A stretch of 64,000 nt of DNA, taken from assembly GCF_030409875.1 (NCBI RefSeq), contig NZ_JAUFQR010000003.1, forward strand, positions 800,537 to 864,536, written 5' to 3'. The stretch comes from Chryseobacterium tructae. Lineage in GTDB: Bacteria; Bacteroidota; Bacteroidia; Flavobacteriales; Weeksellaceae. The notes beneath the pieces were generated by a model. It ran no database searches. It was not told the DNA's origin and saw only the letters and a program-made list of their open reading frames with translations. The stretch's first letter is position 1, and each line of letters starts with the position of its first letter. Below, piece after piece: positions 50,224 to 59,242 of the stretch. Position numbers and translations under genes: made by a program.

Positions 50224-51299
50224 TTATTTGTATGATATAGGTAAAATATTATCTGTTTGTTGATCTGTCGGAAGAAGGAACTGATTCAATAGTATCCTGC
50301 CATTATTGATATGAGTTTCTATTTCAGGTTTTCTTTCAGTTTCATATTTTCGGAAAGCTTCATTGGTATTATTTTCTTCAACTAAATATTTCGTCAGTGT
50401 AAAAGAATCTTTCAGTGCTGAGGTAACTCCCTGGCTTGTAAAAGGAATGAGTGGATGAGCTGCATCACCAATGAATACAATATTGTCTTTATAAAAAGGG
50501 TTGAGGTTTTCCAGTTCATACACACACCATAAATGTACGTTTTCATAGCTCGATTTTTTGATAATTGAGGTTACCAAAGGATGCCAGTCTGCAAAAACTT
50601 CCAGCATATATTTCTTTAGATGATCAGTATTGAATTTGTTGATCTGGTATTTTTCATTGTCGAATTGAGAATACCAAAGAATAGTATCTGGAGACAATTT
50701 TAGAATTCCAAAAGTAAGTCCACCCTGATCATGATGGAATTTTATGAAGTCGTTCTCAATAGAAGCAGCAATTTCTTCATCTTTAATAATGTTAACCACT
50801 TCATTTTCTCTGACTTGTCGCATTTTTTCATCTTTAAAAAGCGTTCTTCTGATACGGCTTTTAGAACCATCAGAAACAATGGCTACGTCTGCATCAATAT
50901 CAGTTCCGTCAGAATGTATCAGCTTTCCTTTTTCAATATCAGAAGGAATTACAGTTGCATTGTACGTTATTTTCTCAGGAGAGATTTTTCTGGACAAAAG
51001 ATCAATCAAGGCGTGTCTTGAAATGGCAAATACATTGTTGAGGTCTTTTTCTGCAAGTTTTATTCCTGTATGAGAATATTGTATGTATTTTTTCAGAAAG
51101 CTTCCATGTGCAAAAAGAAGAGCGGGATCAATGATCTGGGTAAGATATTCTATGCCTTCTTGTGGAATAAGAAAGCCATGGCCGGCTAAATCTTCTTTGT
51201 TTCTTCTTTCGTAAATGTGGTAATTGATTTGTGCTTTTCGAGATAATTAGCCATGCTTAAGCCGGAAATGCCGGCACCCACGACAGCAATTTTGTTCAT
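50224..51299 (-). CDS. FAD-dependent monooxygenase (group A), interrupted by a one-base deletion
   Basis: From ATG at 51299 the first frame reads MNKIAVVGAGISGLSMANYLEKHK, a Rossmann GxGxxG FAD site. One missing A at the TTT of 51228-51230 (minus-strand AAA) shifts the frame; restored, it continues INYHIYERRNKEDLAGHGFLIPQEGIEYLTQI into the long frame. That has the DG motif VSDGSKSRIRR and the GD motif VFIGDAAHPLIPFTSQGVTSALKDS. The corrected length is about 358 residues, normal for PHBH-like hydroxylases. Such enzymes hydroxylate aromatic rings (phenols, indoles, kynurenine). The operon partner is the aminotransferase 4 bp downstream; tnaA lies 246 bp upstream behind its own terminator. Probably intact in reality. 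Confidence 0.75.
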
Positions 51300-51512
51300 G
51301 TTCGGAATAATGGATTTTTTCAGGTTGGTGTTTAAATTATTTTCGGTCGATTTTTATGGGTACAAAAGTAAATTAAAAACATTCATTATTTTGAAAAAAT
51401 AAATTAATTTGATTCTGAAATTTTGAAAGATAAGATGAAAAGCATAAGAAATAGAAGAATCTATATGTAAGATTTTAGAAAAATATTTGTGAAATAATTG
51501 GGTGCATAAAAA

Positions 51513-51533
51513 AACCGGAAATAAATTCCGGTT
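51513..51533 (-). terminator. Terminator after tnaA
   Basis: An 8-bp stem (AACCGGAA with TTCCGGTT), 5-nt loop, T-run on the minus strand, 12 bp after the tnaA stop. Confidence 0.82.
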
Positions 51534-51545
51534 CTGTTTGTATTG

Positions 51546-52922
51546 TTATGCCTTTTCAAGCTGTACGGTAAAGTGTCTTAAAATTTCTGGTTCCCAAGTG
51601 ATTTTATACCCTTTCGCAATTTCTTCACGTCTTTCATATACATTCTTTATTGCAGCAGCAATATAGTCCATATGATTGTTGGTATAAGTTCTTCTCGGGA
51701 TTGCAAGGCGTACCAGCTCCAGTTTAGGATAACGGTTTTGTCTTGTTTCAGGATCTCTGTCTGCCAATAGGGTTCCAATTTCTACGGTTCTGATTCCTGC
51801 TTCCTTATAGATTTCAAGGCCTAGTGTTTGCGCCGGATATTCCTCACGGGAAACATTGGGGAGAAAGTTTAAAGAATCGATGAAAACAGCGTGCCCTCCA
51901 ATAGGTTTCTGCACAGGAATTCCATATTCGATCAGTTTGTTTCCCAAATATTCTACCTGAGAAATTCTGCTTTCCAGATAAGCAAATTCGGTAGCTTCAT
52001 CAAGGCCTACCGCTAATGCAGCCATATCTCTTCCAGCCATTCCTCCATAGGTAATAAATCCTTCGTAGATAATGGTGAAATTGGATGCTTTTCTGAAAAT
52101 TTCTTCACTGTTCAGAGCAATAAATCCTCCAATGTTCACCAGACCGTCTTTTTTAGAACTCATCGTCATTCCGTCGCCATAAGAGAAAATTTCTTTACAG
52201 ATCTCTTTAATGCTTCTGTTTTCTTGCCCCTGCTCTCTTTTCTTAATGAAGTAAGCGTTTTCTGCAAATCTTGCTGAATCAAAAAATACAGGAATACCAT
52301 ATTGGTCAGAAAGAGCTTTTACGGCCTTCATGTTCTCTAAAGATACAGGTTGCCCTCCGGAAGAATTACAAGTAATAGTAACTAGGCAGAAAGGAATATT
52401 TTCCTTAGGATGGCTTTTATAAACTTCTTCTAGTTTTTCAAGATTGATATTTCCTTTGAAAGGGTGAGGGTCATTGATGTCAAAAGCCTCGTCAATAGTG
52501 CAATCTATGGCATGTGCCTTTCTAAATTCAATATGTCCTTTTGTAGTATCAAAATGAGAGTTTCCCGGAACTACATTTCCCTCTTTTACCAAAACGGAGA
52601 AAAGAACATTTTCAGCAGCTCTTCCCTGGTGAGTAGGCAATAAATATTTGAAGCCGGTGATTCTTTCAACAGTATTTTGGAGTTGTTCAAAAGAACGGGA
52701 TCCCGCGTAACTTTCATCCCCGGTCATTAATGCAGCCCATTGTCTGTCAGACATCGCTCCGGTTCCGGAATCTGTTAAAAGATCGATAAAAACTTGTGAA
52801 GATTTTAAATTGAAGAGGTTATAATTAGCTTCTTTAAGCCATTGTTCTCTTTCAGCTCTGGTAGATTGGCGGATTTCTTCCACCATTTTAATGCGGAAAG
52901 GTTCCGCGTAAGGTAAATTCAT
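51546..52922 (-). CDS. tnaA: Tryptophanase (beta-eliminating lyase)
   Basis: 458 residues. MNLPYAEPFRIKMVEEI and DLLTDSGTGAMSDRQWAALMTGDESYAGSRSFEQL are shared by tryptophanase and tyrosine phenol-lyase. PTHQGRAAENVLF, DTTKGHIEFRKA, DSARFAENAYFIKKRE, the PLP Lys257 in MTMSSKKDGLVNIGG, VEIGTLLADRDPET and the end WEPEILRHFTVQLEKA agree better with tryptophanase (DSARFAENAYFI, VEIGS/T, EPxxLRHFTAxL). It splits tryptophan into indole, pyruvate and ammonia. Tyrosine phenol-lyase cannot be fully excluded. No leader peptide like E. coli TnaC is visible in the 90-bp upstream gap, but a 19-base palindrome at 52962-52980 is. Confidence 0.82.
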   Translation of the reverse strand: MNLPYAEPFRIKMVEEIRQSTRAEREQWLKEANYNLFNLKSSQVFIDLLTDSGTGAMSDRQWAALMTGDESYAGSRSFEQLQNTVERITGFKYLLPTHQGRAAENVLFSVLVKEGNVVPGNSHFDTTKGHIEFRKAHAIDCTIDEAFDINDPHPFKGNINLEKLEEVYKSHPKENIPFCLVTITCNSSGGQPVSLENMKAVKALSDQYGIPVFFDSARFAENAYFIKKREQGQENRSIKEICKEIFSYGDGMTMSSKKDGLVNIGGFIALNSEEIFRKASNFTIIYEGFITYGGMAGRDMAALAVGLDEATEFAYLESRISQVEYLGNKLIEYGIPVQKPIGGHAVFIDSLNFLPNVSREEYPAQTLGLEIYKEAGIRTVEIGTLLADRDPETRQNRYPKLELVRLAIPRRTYTNNHMDYIAAAIKNVYERREEIAKGYKITWEPEILRHFTVQLEKA

Positions 52923-52961
52923 GGGTTGGTATGTTTTTTAATTGTGTGTAAAGAAAATTGG

Positions 52962-52980
52962 TTTGAAAATAATTTTCAAA
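52962..52980 (-). promoter_or_regulatory. 19-bp palindrome upstream of tnaA
   Basis: TTTGAAAAT-A-ATTTTCAAA, 9-bp perfect arms around one base, 40 bp upstream of the tnaA start. A candidate operator for tryptophan- or catabolite-responsive control (inference). Confidence 0.4.
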
Positions 52981-53012
52981 TTCATCAATGTACATGTAAA
53001 GAGAAAAGGAGA

Positions 53013-53630
53013 TTATTCCGGCGCTTTAAATATATTTTCATCAGAATGAAATCCGGCAACGCCGCCACTTACTGCAAACTTCATGGCAGAAGCTGCAGTC
53101 ATTCCCACTACAGGTTTGATGTTTTTTTCTTCAGTAACAATTACCCAGCCCGAGATGGCATAAGAATGGGGCAAATATACCGCAACGTAATTATGCTTGT
53201 CAACGTCCGACATTTCTTTTTGAGTTAAAAAGCCAATTCTCCAAATCTCCGGATTTTCATTGGTTTTAACCCATACAGGATCGTTGAATTTTTTCTTGTC
53301 ACCCACAAAAGAAGACATAACATCCTTTGTTGGAGTATAAATATGCTTTACTCCAGGTGTTTTTTCCAGTAAACTATCCATGGTATCGAAAAAGAATCTT
53401 CCGACCACAAATTTATTTCCAAGATAGCCTAAAATAGCAGTCAGTAATATGATTGATACGAAAACAAGCCCTGGGATTTGCTTGGCAAGAGACGGGATAA
53501 GATTGTCAATGGCGCTTACAATATACCAGATTACAAAAATTGTCAGTCCAATTGGGCCAATAATAACCAGCCCCTGAAAGAAGTTTTTCAGGAATAGATT
53601 GGCAATACTTTCAAAGCTTGGTTTCTTCAA
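53013..53630 (-). CDS. DUF502 membrane protein
   Basis: 205 residues. Two membrane helices near the N-terminus (about 18-40, LVIIGPIGLTIFVIWYIV, and 51-68, FVSIILLTAILGYLGN) enclose IDNLIPSL. The soluble part has DSLLEKTPGVKHIYTPTKDVMSSFVGDKKKF and NYVAVYLPHSYAISGWVIVTEEKNIKPVVGMTAASAMKFAVSGGVA, the DUF502 signature (P(L/S)xxxIYxxxKq...P(S/T)xPNPTSG). The function is not known, but the family is widely conserved in Gram-negative bacteria. It lies just downstream of miaE (23 bp) and probably shares its transcript. Confidence 0.8.
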   Translation of the reverse strand: MKKPSFESIANLFLKNFFQGLVIIGPIGLTIFVIWYIVSAIDNLIPSLAKQIPGLVFVSIILLTAILGYLGNKFVVGRFFFDTMDSLLEKTPGVKHIYTPTKDVMSSFVGDKKKFNDPVWVKTNENPEIWRIGFLTQKEMSDVDKHNYVAVYLPHSYAISGWVIVTEEKNIKPVVGMTAASAMKFAVSGGVAGFHSDENIFKAPE

Positions 53631-53653
53631 TGTTTATTCTTTACTATTTATTT

Positions 53654-54232
53654 TTAACCATGAATGGTTTCTTTATTTCCGTAGGATTTAATGATATTAG
53701 CTTCATATTCTAACCACGCTTCCCATCTTTCATTTACTTTTTCAGGATCACCAAGCTGTCTTGCAAATCCAATGAAAGTTGTATAATGGTTCGCTTCAGA
53801 AATCATAAGCTCTTTGTAGAAAGTTTTAAGTTCTTCATCCTTAATGTTTTCAGTAAGAACCTTGAATCTCTCACAGCTTCTGGCTTCAATCATCGCAGCA
53901 AAAAGCATTTTGTCTACAATAAGATCCTCTCTGCTTCCTTGAATAATAAATTTCGCCAACTCATTTACATAATCATCCTTTCTGGCTCTTCCAAATGTGT
54001 ACCCTCGTTTTTTGATGATCTCATGAACCTGATTAAAATGATCCAGTTCTTCCTGGGCAATAGCAAGAAGTTCTGTAACAATCTCTGGATATTCTGGAAG
54101 CATAGTGATCAGGCCAATCGCATTGGTGGCCGCTTTTTGCTCACACCAGGCATGATCTGTTAAAATTTCTTCGATGTTTCCTTCCGCAATGTTTGCCCAC
54201 CTTGGATCGGTTGGGAGTTTCAACTTAAACAT
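53654..54232 (-). CDS. miaE: tRNA-(ms2io6A37) hydroxylase MiaE
   Basis: 192 residues. Di-iron ferritin-like fold: DHAWCEQKAATNAIGLITMLPEYPEIVTELLAIAQEELDHFNQVHEIIKKRGYTFGRARKDDYVNEL, with Glu/His ligands in WCEQKA and EELDHF, then EARSCERFKVLTENI and EANHYTTFIGFARQL (ExxH) in the second half. MiaE hydroxylates the isopentenyl group of 2-methylthio-N6-isopentenyladenosine at tRNA position 37. Length and motifs are typical. First of two genes with DUF502. Confidence 0.9.
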   Translation of the reverse strand: MFKLKLPTDPRWANIAEGNIEEILTDHAWCEQKAATNAIGLITMLPEYPEIVTELLAIAQEELDHFNQVHEIIKKRGYTFGRARKDDYVNELAKFIIQGSREDLIVDKMLFAAMIEARSCERFKVLTENIKDEELKTFYKELMISEANHYTTFIGFARQLGDPEKVNERWEAWLEYEANIIKSYGNKETIHG

Positions 54233-54430
54233 GTTTTAAAATTTTTGTAAATTTAATACAAATTAGACATATTCAATGCTTCTGGATAGATAGAATTTAT
54301 TTTCTATTGAGTTTTATGTAATGAAGATGTCATTTAATCTAGTATTTATAAATGGTTGGCTTCTTTGGTTACAATATTTTTTCTTACATTTCTACGAAGC
54401 AACCCAACTAATAATCAGATAATCATTCAG

Positions 54431-55627
54431 ATGAACATAAATAGAAAATTCTGTTTCTCAATAGGATATTTATTACTTTTTATAGGTGCAGGAAAGATGC
54501 AGGCGCAAGAGACAAAAGATTCCCTTGAAGTCTTAGTAAAACCTTACGCGAGTCTTCGTGGGCATCTGGCTGTGTACGATCAGAAGATGGAGATGCAGGA
54601 AAATGCTTCCCGAATTGGAATGGAGCTTACTATAAAAAAAGGAAATCTGGGATTCATTGCAGGTGGTGAGATTCAGTTGAATATGTTTAAAGGAGGAACC
54701 TCCTTTAATGTAGACGGGAATTTATCAGGAGGCTTTCTTACTGTAGAATCTGCTCAGAAACAACAGGTTTTTGGAAACCGATTGGGATATCTGGGACTGG
54801 ATTTTGGTAAATTTGGAACGCTTACTATTGGAAAGCAGTGGAGTGTTTACCGTGATGTTACTGCGTATACTGATCGATTTAATGTTTTTGGATCAAGGGC
54901 ATCTGCTACATTTATCGGGGGGACAGATGGTGGCGAAACCGGAACCGGCCGTGCAGATCAATCGGTTATTTACAGGAATCATTTCGGATCATGGTATGTG
55001 GGCGGACAAATTCTTGCGAGAGGAGGTAATAACGGCAAATTTATAGATGGATTCGGAGCTTCGCTTCAATACGAAATTATAGAGAATTTCTTTGCTGGAG
55101 CAGCTTTTAACAGGGCATTACTTAGTGATAATCTCGTCAATAATGGAAAGATCATTGGTCTTGAAGGACAACCCACTTATTTTTCTTTGGGAACTAAGTA
55201 TATTGGAAAGACAATCGATTTTAGTATTGTAGGGATACTGCAGAAAAATGGCGACTTTTCTCATGGTTCTTATAGGGATCCTGATATGGGAACATTGCCA
55301 TTTACTACCGTTTTCAATGCTAAAGGATTAGAAATATTCGGAAAATATAAATTTCAAAAATTTTCTGTCTTAACGGGGTATAATTTGTATGTTCCCGATC
55401 TAAAATCTATGAATGAAACTTTTAATCAATATAGCCTTGATCCTGGATTTAAAAAGAATGATATCATTATCGGACTTTCTTATTCTCCTTTTAAATTTGC
55501 TCAAATTTACAGTGAACAGAGATTCTCTATGGGGAAAACATCAACAGGAGAAAGAGAGAAAAGTGTTTTCACTTTAGGTCTTAGACTTGATCTTTCAGGA
55601 AGCTTTAATAAGAAATTTAGTCTTTAA
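54431..55627 (+). CDS. Outer-membrane porin
   Basis: 398 residues from ATG at 54431; the frame extends upstream from a TTG but MNINRKFCFSIGYLLLFIGAGKMQAQ is a clear signal peptide. The mature part is beta-barrel in style with alternating hydrophobic strands: VKPYASLRGHLAVYDQKMEMQENASRIGMELTIKKGNLGFIAGGEIQLN, NRLGYLGLDFGKFGTLTIGKQWSVYRDVTAYTDRF (a gating-loop region typical of Gram-negative porins) and the last strand FTLGLRLDLSGSFNKKFSL. It should allow small solutes through the outer membrane; the selectivity is unknown. The stop overlaps the convergent acyltransferase end by 11 bp. Confidence 0.78.
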   Translation: MNINRKFCFSIGYLLLFIGAGKMQAQETKDSLEVLVKPYASLRGHLAVYDQKMEMQENASRIGMELTIKKGNLGFIAGGEIQLNMFKGGTSFNVDGNLSGGFLTVESAQKQQVFGNRLGYLGLDFGKFGTLTIGKQWSVYRDVTAYTDRFNVFGSRASATFIGGTDGGETGTGRADQSVIYRNHFGSWYVGGQILARGGNNGKFIDGFGASLQYEIIENFFAGAAFNRALLSDNLVNNGKIIGLEGQPTYFSLGTKYIGKTIDFSIVGILQKNGDFSHGSYRDPDMGTLPFTTVFNAKGLEIFGKYKFQKFSVLTGYNLYVPDLKSMNETFNQYSLDPGFKKNDIIIGLSYSPFKFAQIYSEQRFSMGKTSTGEREKSVFTLGLRLDLSGSFNKKFSL

Positions 55628-56711
55628 TGGCTGTTTTTTTTCTTAAAAACTCGAGAATACTCCAACCCAATGCATCTATTTTTTTTAATCCTGAAGAAAT
55701 AATGAATGCTAAAATGATATTAATGACATAAATAACGATCATTAAGATCCACCAAGGCATATTTTCTTTCAACGGAACTACCAAAAAATAAACTAAAGAG
55801 GAGCTTATTCCCTGAGCGAAATAGAAGAAAATGGCATTTTTACCAATGTATGTGATAAGATTTTCCTTGGTAACCTTTAATCTGTTGTAAAGAACAAACA
55901 AAGTAACCAGTGAGAATTGTGCCCAGATGATATAAGGGATTTGCGGCGGAAACTTATTTTTATTGATTTTATAGAAAATTTCATTTCCATAATACCAGAA
56001 CATCCATATTAAAGCTGTAGCTACAAGTGTATATAGTACCGGAATGAATTTAGTTGGGATTTTTTTTCCACGCATTCTGTTTCCAATTAAGAAAACTGCC
56101 ATATAGAAAGCAACGTAACCAACCTGGCCTGTTGGATAGTATTCCGGAAAAATATTAAATAATAACGTTAGGCCAATGCAAAGTCCAATAAACCAGTTGA
56201 TGTGTCTTGGGAAAAATCTTAAGATTAATACGCCAAGAACAGTAAGGATATAATAGACCTTCAGATACCAGAAGCTTCCCATAACTACAGGAAATGTATC
56301 CGCATTGGTATATTGATGAAGGTACCAGTTTCCGAGATTCTGCCATTGAGGTATCGTTGAAACACTGGTGGTGGAGTACTTTGACCCAAAGGTGGAATAA
56401 AAATTCTGTAGCCACTCCATAGAAAAGAAAGTGAGACCAAATACTTTAAAAAAGTAATCTAAAAAGAATAGAAAAGTCACAAAGATCATATAAGTGATCT
56501 GTAATTTTAATAATCTATAGAGTGTTTTCTCAATATTGGCTCCTGAAGTAATTCCGCTCAAAGCATAAAATAGAGCCACATCAAAAACAAGAGAAAAGAC
56601 TCTTACTTCTGCAGGAATATAAAACTGTCCAGACCAGAAAGCTGTATGGATAAAGATAATAGATAGGGTAGCCAGTCCTTTGGCAAAGTCAATATAGAGA
56701 TCTCTGTTCAT
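55617..56711 (-). CDS. Acyltransferase family 3 membrane protein
   Basis: 364 residues from ATG at 56711; a start 7 codons upstream is possible. NRDLYIDFAKGLATLSIIFIHTAFW is the acyltransferase-3 start, whose conserved His (H of FIHT) is the catalytic base in this family. About ten membrane helices follow. The family O-acetylates cell-surface glycans or antibiotics; the substrate is unknown here. The 3' end overlaps the porin gene by 11 bp, so transcription of the two converges without a terminator between. Confidence 0.8.
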   Translation of the reverse strand: MNRDLYIDFAKGLATLSIIFIHTAFWSGQFYIPAEVRVFSLVFDVALFYALSGITSGANIEKTLYRLLKLQITYMIFVTFLFFLDYFFKVFGLTFFSMEWLQNFYSTFGSKYSTTSVSTIPQWQNLGNWYLHQYTNADTFPVVMGSFWYLKVYYILTVLGVLILRFFPRHINWFIGLCIGLTLLFNIFPEYYPTGQVGYVAFYMAVFLIGNRMRGKKIPTKFIPVLYTLVATALIWMFWYYGNEIFYKINKNKFPPQIPYIIWAQFSLVTLFVLYNRLKVTKENLITYIGKNAIFFYFAQGISSSLVYFLVVPLKENMPWWILMIVIYVINIILAFIISSGLKKIDALGWSILEFLRKKTAIKD

Positions 56712-56772
56712 TATTATTGGATGTGGGGTCAAAAGTAAATAAACTTCTGTTATTTTTCAAGTCAAATAAAAA

Positions 56773-56798
56773 GAGGCAGAACCTAAATGGTCTGCCTC
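56773..56798 (-). terminator. Terminator after the metallopeptidase gene
   Basis: A GAGGCAGAACC...GGTCTGCCTC stem with one bulged A, then a T-run on the minus strand, 32 bp after the stop. Confidence 0.78.
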
Positions 56799-56830
56799 CT
56801 TTCTTAAATATGCTAAAAATGAATGTTTCT

Positions 56831-57718
56831 TTATTGAAGATGTTTAAATTCTTCTGCTGAAATTTCTCCAGATTGAATTTTTCTCAATTCATCTATATAT
56901 TGACTCATATAAGCATCAATTTCTGGGTTAGCAGTGTTTTTAGCCATCTTATAAGTTCCGTTCAAAACTCCCTGATAGTAATAGAAGAAATTGTAATCAA
57001 AGTTTTGAGCGTTAAGGTCATACTGTCCTAATAGGAAGCCTAAACGAACAGCAGATCTTCTCTGTGCAGGAGTACCGTGGTGGTTTGGACTTGAAGTTTG
57101 ATTATCTCCGATGCTCTGTGCAAACTCATAAGCTGCTGCAATTTCCGGAAAACTAGTCTTGTTGTAACCGTTTGGTCTTCTTAAGTAATATCCTGCGAAA
57201 CCGTCTGCTTCAAGCTCGTTGGGTCTTGCCGTGTTTTCATTTACCGAAGGAAGTCCAAAGATATACTGTAGCTGATGTCCATACTCGTGAGCAAGAATCA
57301 TCGCATTTACAATATCTCCTCCTTTTGATTTTGCATCATAATAAATAGCATAACCATAGTAGATTCTTCCATTACCATAAGAAATGGCGTTGTACGTAGA
57401 ATTGAAGTTGGATGGATCATTTACGAATCGTAGAGTAGGATTGCTTCTTCCCCATAAACTTGCAATTTTAGTCATCTGAGCATTCATAAAATTGGTGTCT
57501 GTGGAGTTTTGAAGTCCAGTCACTAAAACAGAATTGGGACTCCAGTTGTTGTCTACATAGTTACAAGCTTTTTCAAGTGCTGTGGGTTGTTCAATTGTTG
57601 CATTCAGTGTTTCCTGTTGTGGGAGAACCTGATCGTCCATTTTTTCATCACTACATGCTGACAGGAATGTTGCAGCAATGGCGCCTGCTATTAAGCAGAG
57701 ATTAAAGTTTCTTTTCAT
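56831..57718 (-). CDS. Zinc metallopeptidase lipoprotein (HEYGH)
   Basis: 295 residues from ATG at 57718 (MKRNFNLCLIAGAIAATFLSAC, lipobox Cys22); upstream in-frame ATG codons would spoil the signal. The catalytic motif is His144-EYGH148 (ILAHEYGHQLQ) with a downstream Glu in NELEADGFAGYYL, a pattern seen in the neutral-zinc-metallopeptidase-like YpfJ/DUF group. A ASLWG...NPTLRFVNDPSNFNSTYNAISYGNGRIYYGYAIYYDAKSKGGD part precedes it. It would be anchored in the outer membrane. The substrate is unknown. Confidence 0.78.
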   Translation of the reverse strand: MKRNFNLCLIAGAIAATFLSACSDEKMDDQVLPQQETLNATIEQPTALEKACNYVDNNWSPNSVLVTGLQNSTDTNFMNAQMTKIASLWGRSNPTLRFVNDPSNFNSTYNAISYGNGRIYYGYAIYYDAKSKGGDIVNAMILAHEYGHQLQYIFGLPSVNENTARPNELEADGFAGYYLRRPNGYNKTSFPEIAAAYEFAQSIGDNQTSSPNHHGTPAQRRSAVRLGFLLGQYDLNAQNFDYNFFYYYQGVLNGTYKMAKNTANPEIDAYMSQYIDELRKIQSGEISAEEFKHLQ

Positions 57719-57837
57719 ATAATAATTTAGTTGGTAAAACGAAGTTATGAAATTATCTTTTATATATGAACACATTATTATTAAAAATTATTCAAAACAT
57801 AGTGAATATATTTTTTATATAAAAAACATTGCTTTGA

Positions 57838-57871
57838 TTGTAAGCTGATTAGAATTTTATTTGTATATTTG
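57838..57871 (+). promoter_or_regulatory. rplU-rpmA promoter
   Basis: TATATTTG (57864-57871) fits the -7 consensus, with TTG at 57838-57840 (23-bp spacer). The transcript would start near 57877, giving a leader of about 25 nt with CTAAAAATTTATAAACA before ATG. Confidence 0.6.
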
Positions 57872-57901
57872 CACCTCGAAATAACTAAAAATTTATAAAC
57901 A

Positions 57902-58476
57902 ATGTTTGCAATTGTAGAAATAGCAGGGCTTCAATATAAAGTTGAGCAAGACCAAAGTTGTTTGTGAACCGTTTAAAAGGAGATAAAGGAGGGAAAGTTT
58001 CTTTCGATAAAGTTCTTCTTACTGTAAACGGAGCAATCACTGTAGGCGCCCCAGCTGTAAGCGGTATCACTGTGGAAGCAGAGATCCTTGACCACGTAAA
58101 AGCTGATAAAGTAATCGTTTTCAAAAAGAAAAGAAGAAAAGGTTACAAAGTGAAAAACGGTCACAGACAATCTTTAACTCAAATCGTAATCACTGGTATT
58201 ACAGGATTTGAAGCAGGAGCTAAAAAAGCTGCTAAAAAAGAAACTGTAAAGTCTGAGGTTCTTTCTGACAACGCAACTGTTAACTTTAGTGAAGATCACG
58301 AGTTGAACTATCACTTAAAGAAAAACAACTTGTCTCAGTCTAAAGAGAACAGAGAAACTTTAATTACTTTAGGTAAAGCAGTTAAAGTTGAACTAGAAAA
58401 GAATATTCTTACTCATGAAGAAGTAGATGCTGCTATCATTAAGAATATTGATCAATTTAAAGCACTTAACAAATAA
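57902..58476 (+). CDS. rplU: 50S ribosomal protein L21, interrupted by a one-base deletion
   Basis: ATG at 57902: MFAIVEIAGLQYKVEQDQ, then the frame is lost at the AAA of 57954-57956. Adding one A gives KLFVNRLKGDKGGKVSFDKVLLTVNGAITVGAPAVSGITVEAEILDHVKADKVIVFKKKRRKGYKVKNGHRQSLTQIVITGI, the whole L21 fold. The C-terminal extension (about 110-191, Lys/Glu-rich) is normal for Flavobacteriia. The corrected length is 191. L21 binds 23S rRNA near L20. A sequencing indel is the obvious explanation. rpmA follows after 12 bp. Confidence 0.95.
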
Positions 58477-58488
58477 TCCAGTAATAAA

Positions 58489-58746
58489 ATGGCACACAAG
58501 AAAGGAGTCGGTAGTTCCAAGAACGGTAGAGAGTCTCACTCTAAGAGATTAGGTGTGAAGATTTTCGGAGGACAAGCAGCTATTGCCGGAAATATTATTG
58601 TTAGACAAAGAGGTACTCAGCACCACCCAGGTGATAACGTGGGAATCGGTAAAGATCACACTTTGTTTGCATTAGTAGATGGTAAAGTAGTTTTCAGAAA
58701 GAAAGCAAACAACAGATCTTTCGTATCTGTAGAACCAAACGCATAA
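58489..58746 (+). CDS. rpmA: 50S ribosomal protein L27
   Basis: 85 residues, the normal length. [69 protein letters not shown] is the L27 signature, with the N-terminal tail that reaches the peptidyl-transferase centre. It follows rplU by 12 bp in the classic rplU-rpmA operon. Confidence 0.97.
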   Translation: MAHKKGVGSSKNGRESHSKRLGVKIFGGQAAIAGNIIVRQRGTQHHPGDNVGIGKDHTLFALVDGKVVFRKKANNRSFVSVEPNA

Positions 58747-58769
58747 TTTTTAAGCGTTTTATAAAAATT

Positions 58770-58795
58770 AAATCCTCAGTATTTGCTGAGGATTT
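58770..58795 (+). terminator. Terminator of rplU-rpmA
   Basis: A 10-bp stem (AAATCCTCAG with CTGAGGATTT), 6-nt loop and T8, 24 bp after the rpmA stop. Confidence 0.9.
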
Positions 58796-58844
58796 TTTTT
58801 GCTTCATACCCATGAGTCGTTTTTTTAATCATATTCTATAGAAT

Positions 58845-58942
58845 GTGAAATATTTTTATATTTGTTGGTGATCAAATAACAAATTATTTGTGCAAACCAA
58901 AAAATATATAAGGTAAGGAACCCCCATTAAAACTATATAACT
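58845..58942 (+). repeat. Duplicated promoter-leader, copy 1
   Basis: GTGAAATATTTTTATATTTG, then TGATCAAATAACAAATT and TTAAAACTA..TAACT before ATG. It aligns with 60530-60625 at most positions. It contains the -7 element TATATTTG (58857-58864); no clear -33 TTG is seen for this copy. Confidence 0.75.
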
Positions 58943-59101
58943 ATGAAAAATTTAAAAAAACTTACAAAAAGAGGCTTAAAGAATGTGTGCGGAGGCGCAG
59001 GGATTTGTCCTTCAATGACAGATACATGTGAAGAGTGGTGCAGCTGGACTCCATGGCAGAAGACCCATTGCATATTGGGAGAATCCTGTGCACCTTGCTA
59101 A
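58943..59101 (+). CDS. GG-leader peptide with WCxWTPWQKxHC core (copy 1)
   Basis: 52 residues. Leader MKNLKKLTKRGLKNVCGG ends in a double glycine. The core AGICPSMTDTCEEWCSWTPWQKTHCILGESCAPC has six cysteines and the phrase CEEWCSWTPWQKTHC. The same phrase with few changes recurs in the peptides at 60626 (CNAWCRWTPWQKQHC) and 60803 (CAQWCGLTSWQQQYC), so this is a distinct conserved core, not chance. The class is usually called bacteriocin-like, without proof of activity. Own promoter and terminator. No exporter nearby. Confidence 0.65.
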   Translation: MKNLKKLTKRGLKNVCGGAGICPSMTDTCEEWCSWTPWQKTHCILGESCAPC

Positions 59102-59125
59102 CGAATAAATGAGTGAGAATGATAT

Positions 59126-59150
59126 AGGCGGTTTCTTAGAAGCCGCTTTT
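59126..59150 (+). terminator. Terminator after peptide copy 1
   Basis: A GCGGTTTCT...AGAAGCCGC stem (one G-U) with a T-run. Confidence 0.75.
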
Positions 59151-59242
59151 TTATTTTCAATTTTAATATAATTTTAATTTTATCCATTCCAACAAAATTC
59201 AAAGAATTATAATTTTGTTCCCCATTTTTAAATATAATAAAT

